This document shows, piece after piece, positions 16,071 through 25,125 of a DNA stretch of 64,000 bases. The DNA is from Pedobacter sp. KBS0701 (GTDB lineage Bacteria > Bacteroidota > Bacteroidia > Sphingobacteriales > Sphingobacteriaceae), in assembly GCF_005938645.2 (NCBI RefSeq), contig NZ_CP042171.1:3844001-3908000 (forward strand). Direction: 5' to 3'. Positions within the stretch are counted from its first letter, which is position 1. Each line of letters begins with the position of its first letter. A program made the position numbers and the translations under genes. The notes beneath the pieces were generated by a model, which saw only the letters and a program-made list of their open reading frames with translations, was not told the origin of the DNA and ran no database searches.

Positions 16071-18029
16071 TTAAACTGGCAATCTGTGTAATTCAATATC
16101 ATCTGGCGTAACGAAAATTAACGGAACTTTCTCTACATCAACATAACTGCTATCCAAACCAAAACTTCGCTCCTCAGACAAACTTAGTTTTTTAAGGATA
16201 AAATAGTAATCCATAATCTGTCTTTCGTAAAAACTTAACTTGGTAAACTTAGATAAATGTTTTTCTAAAAGAACAAATCTGAAATCGCCAGCAATTTTAT
16301 GTTTGTTTAACGAGGTGTACTGGCTGGTAATATCGATCTCTCCATTTTTCACCAACTCTTCAACCACTTTACGGTAAAGCAGGTTAACACGCTGTTCAAT
16401 CCTGAAACCTAACCTAAAATCGATCCTGATTAACTTGCCCGGAATCAGGAATTCAACTTTATAATCTAAAGTATATGGCTCATCCATTACGTCAACATGC
16501 ACCAACCAGTATACATCAGCGCGTTTTGGCTCTTTTTGAATAATGGAATAGATAATTTTGGATTCGATCTCAGTTTTAAAGTTGGCACTGGTTAAATAAA
16601 CCAACTGAGAAGAGTATTTCGGGACCGATTCATCGCTGCTCAATTCAGTTAAAATCTCATAATAATCTTCAATTTCGACATATTTAACAAAGCGATTTTT
16701 GATTTTCCGGGCTACAAACCAACTCCACATCACCGTAAATAATAAGGAACCGATTAATACGGTTACCCAACCACCATGTAAGAATTTGGTTAAATTACTG
16801 ATCAAAAATGTACCCTCAATAATGACGTAGGTAAAAAAGAATAACGCTATCAGATATCTCGGAAAACGTCTGCTTCTCAAATAAAAACTCACCAGGATGG
16901 TGGTCATTAACATGGCTATGGTTATAGATAAACCATAGGCGGCGTCCATTTTCTCTGCTTTTTGAAACAAGAATACAATACCACAGCAGCCAATCCATAA
17001 CATCCAATTAATAGAAGGCACATATAACTGGCCTTTAGAAACTGATGGGTAAACAATTTTAATTTTTGGCCAAAGGTTTAAGCGTACTGCCTCAGCAATT
17101 AAGGTAAACGAGCCACTAATTAAAGCCTGACTGGCGATTACTGCGGCCATAGTAGCGAGTATAACCATTGGAATTTGAAACTGATCTGGAACGATCTGGA
17201 AAAAAGGATTCATTTTTGCCCCTGGAACATAACTGCCGCTGTTCTGCAAAATCCAAACACCCTGCCCCAAATAGTTTAGAATAAGTGTCAGTTTAACAAA
17301 GATCCAACTGATCCTAATGTTATTTCTACCGCAGTGACCTAAGTCAGAATATAAAGCCTCTGCCCCGGTTGTACATAAAAATACACCGCCCAGAATTAAA
17401 AATGCGAGTTTATTGGTAACCAATAAATGAATGGCATAGTAAGGGTTAAATGCCTTAAGGATGCTGAAATCTTTAATCACAAAAGACACGCCCAAAACAC
17501 CCAGTACAGCAAACCAAACAAACATTACGGGGCCAAATAGCTTGCCTACCATATTGGTACCGAACTGCTGGATAATAAACAGGATGGTTAAAATGGTGAT
17601 TACAATTGGAATAACCGGCACATCAAATTTGCTGGTAAGCCCTTCAATGGCTGATGTTACCGTAATACTGGGCGTGATAATACCATCTGCAAGTAGTGCA
17701 CAGCCACCTACAACGGCTGGTACCACTAACCACTTAGCCTTTTTGCGCACCAGGGAAAATAAAGAGAAAATACCACCCTCACCTTTATTATCAGCTCTAA
17801 GGGTAATAATAACATACTTAATGGTGGTTTGTAAAGTTAATGTCCAAATGATACAAGATAAAACGCCTAAAACGTTTGTTGGATTGATATCTTGCTTCCC
17901 CCCTAGAATTGTTGTAAAAATTGCATTTAAGGTATACAAGGGTGATGTACCAATATCACCAAATACAATTCCTAAACTAATTAGAACACCGCCGGCGGTT
18001 AACGCGTTGACATTTTTATGATTTGACAC
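16071..18029 (-). CDS. kup: KUP-family potassium uptake transporter
   Basis: 652 residues. The N-terminus carries the family hallmark GIVFGDIGTSPLYTLNAIF. About twelve TMs follow, then a hydrophilic C-terminal domain of about 200 residues. K+/H+ symport across the inner membrane is the known role. The start is a GTG at 18029 (MSNHKNVNALTAGG), with a TACTTTTG promoter box 22 bases upstream; no better ATG start exists. Full length, no missing parts. Confidence 0.95.
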   Translation of the reverse strand: MSNHKNVNALTAGGVLISLGIVFGDIGTSPLYTLNAIFTTILGGKQDINPTNVLGVLSCIIWTLTLQTTIKYVIITLRADNKGEGGIFSLFSLVRKKAKWLVVPAVVGGCALLADGIITPSITVTSAIEGLTSKFDVPVIPIVITILTILFIIQQFGTNMVGKLFGPVMFVWFAVLGVLGVSFVIKDFSILKAFNPYYAIHLLVTNKLAFLILGGVFLCTTGAEALYSDLGHCGRNNIRISWIFVKLTLILNYLGQGVWILQNSGSYVPGAKMNPFFQIVPDQFQIPMVILATMAAVIASQALISGSFTLIAEAVRLNLWPKIKIVYPSVSKGQLYVPSINWMLWIGCCGIVFLFQKAEKMDAAYGLSITIAMLMTTILVSFYLRSRRFPRYLIALFFFTYVIIEGTFLISNLTKFLHGGWVTVLIGSLLFTVMWSWFVARKIKNRFVKYVEIEDYYEILTELSSDESVPKYSSQLVYLTSANFKTEIESKIIYSIIQKEPKRADVYWLVHVDVMDEPYTLDYKVEFLIPGKLIRIDFRLGFRIEQRVNLLYRKVVEELVKNGEIDITSQYTSLNKHKIAGDFRFVLLEKHLSKFTKLSFYERQIMDYYFILKKLSLSEERSFGLDSSYVDVEKVPLIFVTPDDIELHRLPV

Positions 18030-18051
18030 TTTGTTGATTATTTAAGTGCGG

Positions 18052-18059
18052 CAAAAGTA
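18052..18059 (-). promoter_or_regulatory. Bacteroidota -7 promoter box (kup)
   Basis: The minus strand reads TACTTTTG, matching TAnnTTTG, 22 bases before the GTG start at 18029. Confidence 0.6.
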
Positions 18060-18188
18060 AACTAACTATAACAATTTAACAACCAAATTATTGTGTATTT
18101 TCAACACTATGAAAATTAAATTTTATTGTTAAATTGTGTTAAATTATCGGTTTTAAACAAAATGTTTAATTTCTTTGTTTTAAATTAA

Positions 18189-18196
18189 TACATTTG
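18189..18196 (+). promoter_or_regulatory. Bacteroidota -7 promoter box (secreted T9SS protein)
   Basis: TACATTTG, matching TAnnTTTG, 13 bases before the ATG at 18210. Confidence 0.55.
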
Positions 18197-18209
18197 CTAT
18201 ACCAATTTG

Positions 18210-18740
18210 ATGAAACTCTACACTAAGATAACGTTACTCACAAAACTCGCCTGCACATTGTGCATTGTTTTGTTATGCAGCGTAAATTCCTGGTCGCAAC
18301 AGAGTGATAGCATTCACATCAGCTTAAAAAACAGAACAAAAAAAACAAGCCGGATTCCTGAAATTAAAGCAAATATTACACCTTACAAGCCGTTTTTTAT
18401 GACAGTTGGTGGTTCCGGAATGTTCAATACTTCTTCTACAGTTCCTAAAAATGCAACAGTTGTAGCAAAAGACAAATTGTTAAGTATCTTAAAAATATAT
18501 CCTAATCCAGTAGAAGATCAGTTAAATATTATTGTATCTATTGGAAAAGATGGTACCCAAACGACGATTAAAATTATCGATTTGTTGGGAAATGAAGTTG
18601 CAACGCTTTTGAACGAACGTTTAAATGCCGGTGAACATACCAAAAACTTTGTCATTCCTAACAGAATTAACCCAGGCATTTACTTTTTAAGGGTTATTGC
18701 AGGTTCAGAAAGCCAGGTAAAACGGATCTCTGTTTTATAA
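18210..18740 (+). CDS. secreted protein with type IX C-terminal sorting domain
   Basis: 176 residues. A signal peptide (about residues 1-30, ending VNSWSQQ) and a short, low-complexity middle are followed by a C-terminal sorting domain of the Por secretion type at about 95-176. The landmarks are IYPNPVEDQLNI, KIIDLLGNEVATL, NAGEHTKNF, NPGIYFLRV and a final VKRISVL. Cargo with this domain is moved across the outer membrane by the type IX system, to which the PorT homologue at 2.3 kb would belong. There is almost no separate functional domain, so what it does outside the cell is unknown. ATG 18210 is preferred over TTG 18207. Confidence 0.88.
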   Translation: MKLYTKITLLTKLACTLCIVLLCSVNSWSQQSDSIHISLKNRTKKTSRIPEIKANITPYKPFFMTVGGSGMFNTSSTVPKNATVVAKDKLLSILKIYPNPVEDQLNIIVSIGKDGTQTTIKIIDLLGNEVATLLNERLNAGEHTKNFVIPNRINPGIYFLRVIAGSESQVKRISVL

Positions 18741-18815
18741 CACCATTTTCTTTTCTATTTTTGATTGATGCGGAATTAATTACCGTCTATTTTATCATAT
18801 TTCATATTCTTAAGA

Positions 18816-19427
18816 ATGAAGATCATCGCCATTGGCCGAAATTATGCCGAACATGCAAAAGAGCTGAACAATCCAGTTCCAACCACACCAGTAATTTTCC
18901 TGAAACCTGATACAGCTGTTTTAAAAGACAACAAACCATTTTACCTGCCTGATTTTTCTGATGATATTCACTATGAACTGGAAGTGGTATTAAAAATCTG
19001 TAAGGAAGGAAAACATATTGCCGAAAAATTTGCTGCAAATTACTATGATGAAGTGGCATTGGGAATTGATTTCACTGCACGTGACATTCAGAGCAAACAT
19101 AAAGAGAAAGGATTACCCTGGGAATTGGCCAAAGCTTTTGATAACTCAGCACCAATTAGTAATTTTTTACCTAAAAGTGATTACGAAGATCTTTATAATT
19201 TAAATTTTGAGTTAAAGATAAATGGTGAGCGCCGTCAGATTGGCCATACTAAAGATTTGTTATTCTCGTTCGAGAAGATAATCAGCTTTGTTTCTCAATA
19301 TATTACTTTAAAAAAAGGAGATTTAATTTTTACCGGAACGCCTCAGGGAGTTGGAAAAATAAATAAAGGCGATAAACTTGAAGCCTGGTTAGAAGAAAAG
19401 CAACTTTTAAATTTTGATGTAAAGTAA
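18816..19427 (+). CDS. fumarylacetoacetate hydrolase (FAH) family protein
   Basis: 203 residues, the short FAH type (acylpyruvase or YcgM-like). The sequence starts IIAIGRNYAEHAKELNN. The metal-binding acids are in HYELEVVL and GIDFTARDIQ, and the end has LIFTGTPQGVGKINKGD. Family members hydrolyse or decarboxylate 2,4-diketo acids or oxaloacetate; the substrate here is open. Only three bases separate it from the M23 peptidase gene downstream, so they are co-transcribed. Confidence 0.92.
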   Translation: MKIIAIGRNYAEHAKELNNPVPTTPVIFLKPDTAVLKDNKPFYLPDFSDDIHYELEVVLKICKEGKHIAEKFAANYYDEVALGIDFTARDIQSKHKEKGLPWELAKAFDNSAPISNFLPKSDYEDLYNLNFELKINGERRQIGHTKDLLFSFEKIISFVSQYITLKKGDLIFTGTPQGVGKINKGDKLEAWLEEKQLLNFDVK

Positions 19428-19430
19428 CGA

Positions 19431-21164
19431 ATGATTAAAAACCCGATCCGACATAAGTTTAAATTTTCAATTTCAGTTTGCCTTTTATTTGCTTCAACTT
19501 TTGTTCAGGCCCAACAAATTTTTAGTACGAATAAATATCCGATTACAGATTTCAGACAACCTTTAGATATCACTCCCCCTGCACTGGCGGGCTCATTTGG
19601 CGAAATCAGAGGCAATCACTTTCATTCCGGGATCGATTTCAGAACTAATCAGCGGGAAGGTTATCCTGTTTATGCAGTCGCCGATGGTTATATTTCGAGA
19701 TTAAGGGTTCAGAACAGTGGTTTTGGACAGGCCTTGTACATCAATCACCCCAATGGTTTTACTACGGTTTACGGCCACCTACAACGTTTCGCTCCAAAAA
19801 TTGCAACCATTGTTAAAAATCTTGAGTACGAAAAGAAATCATTTGAGATTGATGAATTTCCTGATGTCACATTAATTCCGGTACATAAAGGCGAAATTAT
19901 TGCCTGGTCTGGTAACCGTGGCAGTTCAGGCGGACCACATTTGCATTTCGAAATCAGAGATACTAAAACTGAAGAGACCATAAATCCGCAATTTTTCGGG
20001 ATCATTATTCCAGATAATATTCCGCCTGTTATACATGGATTGTATGTATACCGTTTAAATGGCAAAACCTTCAACGAAAATACACCAAAACAGGCCATTG
20101 GCATTAGCGGAGCAAATGGTAGTTATAAAACCGTTGCACCCATCAGCTTAACCGGTGAGGTTGGCTTCGGAATAGTGGTAACCGACAGGCACAATGGTTT
20201 ATCAGGTACCAATGGCGTATATTCCATTCAGCTAGAGGTAGATGGAAAGAAAGTATACACTTCTGCCCTTGAACGTTTTGCTTTCGAAGATAGTAAAGCA
20301 ATTAATTCGCATATCGATTATCCTACCTATTTAAATACGAAAAGAAGTATCCAGAAAAGTTTTGTCGAACCTGGCAACCCTTTAAAAATTTATAGCGGTT
20401 TGGTAAACAGTGGTAAGATTAATTTCAATGATGGAGCTTCACACCAGCTTCGTTACATCATTACCGACTCGAAAGGAAATTACTCTGTTTTGCCTTTTAC
20501 CGTAAATGCAGGTACTGCACCTGTTGCAGCGTCAGTTATTCCAGCCGGAATAATTTATCCATATAATAAAGTGAATGAATTTAATACCGATGATATTAAA
20601 GTGGTTTTCCCATTCGGGACATTGTACAGCGATTTAAATTTCACTTATAAAAAATTGCCTAAACCAGCAGGTAATGCCTGGTCGGCTGTACATCAGATTC
20701 ATAATAGATATACGCCATTACACATCGGTTTCGATATTTCAATCAAGGCTGATCAACTTCCCGAAAACCTCAGGAGTAAAGCACTGATTGTAAATTCGAA
20801 TGGCTCATCCCAGGGTGGTTTTTTTGAAAATGGCTATATCAAGGCCACGCCAAAAAACTTCGGCAGCTTTTATATTGCCATCGATACGATTGCACCGAGG
20901 ATAATACCAGTAAATATCTCGGAAGGGAAAAATATGTCCGGTTTATCTAAAATCTTTTTTAAGATCAGCGATAATCTATCCGGAATAAAAAGTTTTAATG
21001 GCTATATAGATGGTAAGTGGACTTTGATGGAATTCGACACGAAAACGGCTACACTATGGCACAGTTTCGATGAAAGAACAGCTTTGGGAAAACATACACT
21101 TGAACTGGTTGTGGTAGATATGAAAGAGAATACCCGAAAATACACGGTGACATTTATTAGATAG
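19431..21164 (+). CDS. M23-family (LytM-like) metallopeptidase, exported
   Basis: 577 residues with a signal peptide ending FVQAQ (about residue 27). The catalytic LytM domain lies near the N-terminus: HFHSGIDF gives His65 and Asp69, and GGPHLHFEIRD gives His170 and His172, so the zinc site is complete. After residue 190 come about 380 residues of beta-sandwich-like sequence without a recognised domain. It probably trims peptidoglycan crosslinks in the periplasm. Directly follows the FAH gene. Confidence 0.9.
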   Translation: MIKNPIRHKFKFSISVCLLFASTFVQAQQIFSTNKYPITDFRQPLDITPPALAGSFGEIRGNHFHSGIDFRTNQREGYPVYAVADGYISRLRVQNSGFGQALYINHPNGFTTVYGHLQRFAPKIATIVKNLEYEKKSFEIDEFPDVTLIPVHKGEIIAWSGNRGSSGGPHLHFEIRDTKTEETINPQFFGIIIPDNIPPVIHGLYVYRLNGKTFNENTPKQAIGISGANGSYKTVAPISLTGEVGFGIVVTDRHNGLSGTNGVYSIQLEVDGKKVYTSALERFAFEDSKAINSHIDYPTYLNTKRSIQKSFVEPGNPLKIYSGLVNSGKINFNDGASHQLRYIITDSKGNYSVLPFTVNAGTAPVAASVIPAGIIYPYNKVNEFNTDDIKVVFPFGTLYSDLNFTYKKLPKPAGNAWSAVHQIHNRYTPLHIGFDISIKADQLPENLRSKALIVNSNGSSQGGFFENGYIKATPKNFGSFYIAIDTIAPRIIPVNISEGKNMSGLSKIFFKISDNLSGIKSFNGYIDGKWTLMEFDTKTATLWHSFDERTALGKHTLELVVVDMKENTRKYTVTFIR

Positions 21165-21329
21165 GGACACGATATATTGGATTTCGTGACCGTAATGATA
21201 TCAACTTTTCACAATTTAAACTAACAAATGTAATCTTTTAACATATATGCAACAGTATAATAGGTTAAACTGTTTAAATTGCAGGCATGATTTAAACATG
21301 TTATCATTCAAAATTCAATCATTATAAAT

Positions 21330-21794
21330 ATGGCAGAGCTAAAAGAAGGTGATCAGGCACCGGCAATTACATCAAAAGATCAGAATGGAACTGAAGTTTC
21401 GTTAAGCGATTATAAAGGCAAAACAGTTGTACTTTATTTTTATCCAAAAGATGATACTCCTGGTTGCACCGCCGAAGCTTGCGATTTCAGAGATAACTAC
21501 CAAGGTTTACAGGCCAAAGGTATTGTAGTTTTAGGCGTTAGTGTTGACGATGAAAGATCGCACCAAAAATTTGTAACCAAACACAATTTACCATTTACCC
21601 TATTGGCAGATACTGATCAGAAAATTGTAAATGACTATGGCGTTTGGGCAGAAAAAAACATGTATGGCAAAAAATACATGGGAACCGTTCGCACCACTTT
21701 TATTATAGATGGCGATGGAAAAATCATCCATATCATCAAAAAAGTTGACACAAAAAACTCAACACAACAAGTACTCAATTTAATCAATAACTAA
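21330..21794 (+). CDS. bcp: thioredoxin-dependent thiol peroxidase Bcp (peroxiredoxin)
   Basis: 154 residues of the AhpC/TSA fold, PrxQ/BCP type. The active site PKDDTPGCTAEACDFRD puts the peroxidatic cysteine at 46 and a second, resolving-type cysteine at 51. It reduces peroxides in the cytoplasm at the expense of thioredoxin. Single gene, normal length. Confidence 0.95.
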   Translation: MAELKEGDQAPAITSKDQNGTEVSLSDYKGKTVVLYFYPKDDTPGCTAEACDFRDNYQGLQAKGIVVLGVSVDDERSHQKFVTKHNLPFTLLADTDQKIVNDYGVWAEKNMYGKKYMGTVRTTFIIDGDGKIIHIIKKVDTKNSTQQVLNLINN

Positions 21795-21851
21795 TTATAA
21801 TATAGCGGTTAAAATATTAACTTTGCTATGTAACAACAACCTCTTATTTTA

Positions 21852-22697
21852 ATGAAACATACAATTAAAGAGCTAGAAGATATTGCCTCTCAAATCAGAA
21901 GAGATATCGTAAGAATGGTTCATGGATGCCAATCTGGCCACCCGGGCGCTTCGCTTGGATGCGCTGATTTTTTTACCGCTTTATATTTTGAAGTATTGAA
22001 CCACAAGACAGATTTCACGATGGAAGGCGCAGGCGAAGATCTTTTCTTCCTTTCGAATGGACATATTTCTCCGGTTTGGTACAGTACTTTGGCTCATGCT
22101 GGTTATTTCGATAAAAGCGAACTGGCAACTTTCCGCAAACTGGATTCTAGATTACAAGGTCACCCAACTACCCACGAGCATTTACCAGGTATCCGTATTG
22201 CTTCAGGCTCATTAGGCCAGGGCTTATCAGTTGCCATTGGTGCAGCATTGGCTAAAAAGTTAAACGGTGATAAATCTCACGTTTTTGCCTTAATGGGTGA
22301 CGGAGAATTACAGGAAGGACAAAACTGGGAAGCAGCGATGTTTGCCCCTTTCAATAAAGTTGACCATTTAATTGCATCGGTTGATTATAACGGACAGCAA
22401 ATTGATGGCCCTACGAGTAAAGTTCTCGCCTTAGATGATTTACAAGCTAAGTTTGAGGCTTTCGGATGGCATGTAATTAATACTGATGGTAATGATATGC
22501 AAGCCATAGTTGAAGGTTTACATTATGCTAAAACCTTAACGGGAAAAGGTAAACCAATTATGAATTTAATGAGCACACAGATGGGTGCCGGTGTAGATTA
22601 TATGATGGGTTCACACAAATGGCATGGTACAGCACCAAATGATGAGCAATTAGCAGCTGCACTAGCGCAGTTACCAGAAACTTTAGGGGATTACTAG
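21852..22697 (+). CDS. transketolase, N-terminal (ThDP-binding) subunit
   Basis: 281 residues covering the first transketolase domain. The thiamine diphosphate motif runs from GDGELQEGQNWEAAM to VDYNGQQIDG. HGCQSGHPGASLG near the N-terminus and HKWHGTAPND near the end are also typical. Together with the next gene it makes a two-subunit transketolase of the non-oxidative pentose phosphate pathway. The stop codon TAG lies inside the first bases of a C/G-rich palindromic repeat. Confidence 0.95.
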   Translation: MKHTIKELEDIASQIRRDIVRMVHGCQSGHPGASLGCADFFTALYFEVLNHKTDFTMEGAGEDLFFLSNGHISPVWYSTLAHAGYFDKSELATFRKLDSRLQGHPTTHEHLPGIRIASGSLGQGLSVAIGAALAKKLNGDKSHVFALMGDGELQEGQNWEAAMFAPFNKVDHLIASVDYNGQQIDGPTSKVLALDDLQAKFEAFGWHVINTDGNDMQAIVEGLHYAKTLTGKGKPIMNLMSTQMGAGVDYMMGSHKWHGTAPNDEQLAAALAQLPETLGDY

Positions 22698-22773
22698 CCC
22701 CCTACCCCCTAAAGGGGGGAGTAAATAACTTTTAATTTTAACTACAAATAAAGCCCCTCTAGGGGTTTGGGGT
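22695..22773. repeat. C/G-rich imperfect palindrome between transketolase genes
   Basis: TAGCCCCCTACCCCCTAAAG with a following run of six Gs forms one arm, and GCCCCTCTAGGGGTTTGGGG the other; each arm can also fold by itself. It takes up most of the 128-base gap between the two subunit genes and stands out strongly from the AT-rich surroundings. Confidence 0.8.
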
Positions 22774-22825
22774 ATGAAAACCTGCGAAGCAAGCTTGAAC
22801 ACCTTTAAATAAAAAATATAGGCTC

Positions 22826-23782
22826 GTGAAAAAATATACATATACAGAAAAAAAAGATACACGTTCGGGTTTTGGAGCTGGCTTACATGAAGCTGGAAAG
22901 AAAAACGAAAATGTGGTTGCCTTATGTGCCGATTTAGTTGGATCACTTAAAATGGATGCTTTTATTAAAGATTTTCCGGAGCGTTTTACACAGGTTGGTA
23001 TTGCAGAAGCAAATATGATCGGTATTGCAGCGGGCATGACCATTGGTGGTAAAATTCCTTTTACAGGTACTTTTGCAAACTTCTCTACTGGCCGTGTTTA
23101 CGATCAGATCCGTCAATCGGTAGCTTATTCAAACAAAAACGTTAAAATTTGTGCATCTCACGCCGGATTAACTTTGGGAGAAGACGGAGCAACACACCAG
23201 ATTTTAGAAGATATCGGCTTAATGAAAATGTTGCCGGGAATGGTCGTAATCAATCCTTGCGATTACAATCAGACTAAAGCAGCAACGATGGCTATTGCAG
23301 AATATGAAGGTCCGGTTTATTTACGTTTTGGCCGTCCGGTAATCCCTGTGTTTACAGATCCAGATCAAAAATTCGAGATCGGTAAAGCGTGGATGGTTAA
23401 CGAAGGAACTGATGTTACCATTATTGCTACGGGCCACATGGTTTGGAAAGCGATTGAGGCTGGCGAGAAATTAGCTGAATTGGGCATAGATGCCGAAATT
23501 ATTAACATCCATACCATTAAACCTTTGGATGATGAGGCCATCTTAAAATCAGTTAAGAAAACCGGATGCGTGGTTACTTGTGAAGAGCACAATAAATTTG
23601 GCGGCTTGGGCGAAAGCGTAGCACGTTTGTTAACTACTGAACTACCAACTCCACAAGAGTTTGTTGCCACCAACGATACTTTTGGCGAAAGCGGAACACC
23701 AGATCAATTAATGTCTAAATATGGCTTAGATGCTGTAAACATTGTTGAAGCGGTTCAAAAAGTAATTGGCAGAAAGAAATAG
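22826..23782 (+). CDS. transketolase, C-terminal (pyrimidine-binding) subunit
   Basis: 318 residues equal to the middle and C-terminal domains of transketolase. The sequence FTQVGIAEANMIGIAAGMTIGG carries the conserved glutamate that activates the ThDP pyrimidine. SHAGLTLGEDGATHQILEDI and the C-terminal GCVVTCEEHNKFGGLGE also fit. The start is a GTG at 22826; no in-frame ATG gives a full N-terminus. It works as a heterodimer or heterotetramer with the preceding subunit. Confidence 0.93.
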   Translation: MKKYTYTEKKDTRSGFGAGLHEAGKKNENVVALCADLVGSLKMDAFIKDFPERFTQVGIAEANMIGIAAGMTIGGKIPFTGTFANFSTGRVYDQIRQSVAYSNKNVKICASHAGLTLGEDGATHQILEDIGLMKMLPGMVVINPCDYNQTKAATMAIAEYEGPVYLRFGRPVIPVFTDPDQKFEIGKAWMVNEGTDVTIIATGHMVWKAIEAGEKLAELGIDAEIINIHTIKPLDDEAILKSVKKTGCVVTCEEHNKFGGLGESVARLLTTELPTPQEFVATNDTFGESGTPDQLMSKYGLDAVNIVEAVQKVIGRKK

Positions 23783-23858
23783 ATGTGAGAAATGAGATGT
23801 GAGATTTGAGACATTGTGTCTAAGCGAATCTCACATCTCATACCTCGTATCTCACATC
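23782..23858. repeat. nested palindrome upstream of the sigma factor gene
   Basis: Inner arms TGAGATGTGAGATT (23793-23806) and AATCTCACATCTCA (23827-23840) pair over 14 bases without mismatch. Outer arms GATGTGAGA (23782-23790) and TCTCACATC (23850-23858) also pair perfectly. It starts at the end of the transketolase gene and ends ten bases before the sigma factor ATG, so it may terminate one transcript or shape the leader of the next. Confidence 0.85.
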
Positions 23859-23867
23859 AAAAAAATA

Positions 23868-24428
23868 ATGAAACAAGTTGAAGATTCAGAAATTCTTGCC
23901 ATGTTTGCTGTCGAGCATACGCGTAATGAAGCCTTTAACCTGTTACTAAAAAAATACCAGCAAAAAATATATTGGCACATCCGCAGGCTGGTTTTAAACC
24001 ATGATGACTGCGATGATCTTTTGCAGGAAGTATTTGTTAAAGTTTGGAAAAATCTCGATAAATTTAGAAGCGATTCTCAGCTCTATACGTGGATTTACCG
24101 TATTGCGACCAACGAATCGATTACCTTCTTAAATAAGCAAAAGCAGCGTAACAATACACCTTTGGATGAGGTATCATCCGAACTTGCCGATAATCTGGTG
24201 GCATCATCATATTTTAACGGCGATAAGCTCGAGCTTAAATTACAAAAAGCAATTCTTACCTTACCTGAGAAACAACGGATTATCTTTAATATGAAATATT
24301 TTGATGATATGAAATATGAAGAGATTTCGGAGGTACTGGGAACCTCAGTAGGCGCACTAAAAGCATCATTTCATATTGCTGCAAAAAAAATTGAAGCTTT
24401 TATTACAAATGATGAAGTAGACTATTAA
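23868..24428 (+). CDS. ECF-type RNA polymerase sigma-70 factor
   Basis: 186 residues. Region 2 includes DDCDDLLQEVFVKVWKNLDKFR and LYTWIYRIATNESI. Region 4 includes LPEKQRIIFNMKYFDDMKYEEISEVLGTSVGALKASFHIAAKKI. ATG 23868 is chosen because the frame further upstream translates the palindrome. It is the first gene of a three-gene operon with a membrane protein and a Spy-like periplasmic protein, an arrangement seen with envelope-stress sigma factors. Confidence 0.93.
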   Translation: MKQVEDSEILAMFAVEHTRNEAFNLLLKKYQQKIYWHIRRLVLNHDDCDDLLQEVFVKVWKNLDKFRSDSQLYTWIYRIATNESITFLNKQKQRNNTPLDEVSSELADNLVASSYFNGDKLELKLQKAILTLPEKQRIIFNMKYFDDMKYEEISEVLGTSVGALKASFHIAAKKIEAFITNDEVDY

Positions 24429-24461
24429 ACCTTTTCACTTTAATTGTATCATATATCTGTG

Positions 24462-25118
24462 ATGAACGAAAATATAGAAAACAATGATTGGATGAACGAG
24501 GCTCCTGTACTTGCGGCTATGGGGAAACGTAATCCTTTCTCCGTTCCTGATGAATATTTCGAAAATAGTGATGAGGCCATTTTTTCTGCCATATTCCTGG
24601 ATGGATTGAAACAGAAAACCAATAACAATAATTTTGAAGTTCCGCAGCATTACTTTGAAGATTTAACGGAACGAATACAAACCCAGATTGCCCTTACAGA
24701 AATGCCTAAGGCAGAAAATACTTTTGCGGTGCCCGAAAATTACTTTGATAATTTACAAAGTAGAATTACGAACAGGATTGCAACATCAGGGCCTAAAAAA
24801 GAGGCAAAGATTGTTCCTTTATGGCGACGCAACATTGTTAAATATGCAAGTGCTGCATGTTTTGTTTTAATGGCTTCATTTGGTGTGTATTTTTATCAGA
24901 ATGGATCATCTGCTACCGTTCAGCAAGCACAATCGGCAGAGGCCGTGAACGAGCAGCTATTGTATGATATTGATGAAAGTACCATCATTGATCATTTAGA
25001 ATCTCAGAATACCACATCATCAAATATCAAAGCTACTTCTGCCTCAGATACAGAAATGGAAAACTACATCCTGAGCAATTTCTCATCAAATGATTTATCT
25101 CAGGAATTAAATAATTAA
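24462..25118 (+). CDS. membrane protein with three F-x-VPxxYF repeats, probable anti-sigma factor
   Basis: 218 residues. The N-terminal half, expected in the cytoplasm, carries three copies of a short motif: NPFSVPDEYF (24-33), NNFEVPQHYF (56-65) and NTFAVPENYF (86-95), each followed by an amphipathic stretch such as EDLTERIQTQI. A single TM lies at about 127-146, then an acidic, Ser/Thr-rich outer part. Topology and place between sigma factor and Spy-like gene suggest an anti-sigma role, but no known anti-sigma domain is recognised. ATG 24462 is chosen over TTG 24444. Confidence 0.8.
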   Translation: MNENIENNDWMNEAPVLAAMGKRNPFSVPDEYFENSDEAIFSAIFLDGLKQKTNNNNFEVPQHYFEDLTERIQTQIALTEMPKAENTFAVPENYFDNLQSRITNRIATSGPKKEAKIVPLWRRNIVKYASAACFVLMASFGVYFYQNGSSATVQQAQSAEAVNEQLLYDIDESTIIDHLESQNTTSSNIKATSASDTEMENYILSNFSSNDLSQELNN

Positions 25119-25125
25119 TAAAGAA

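Noticed and set aside
17461..18021. A 186-residue plus-strand frame opposite kup
   Set aside because: It lies antisense to strongly conserved kup codons, and its product resembles nothing; it is a shadow frame.
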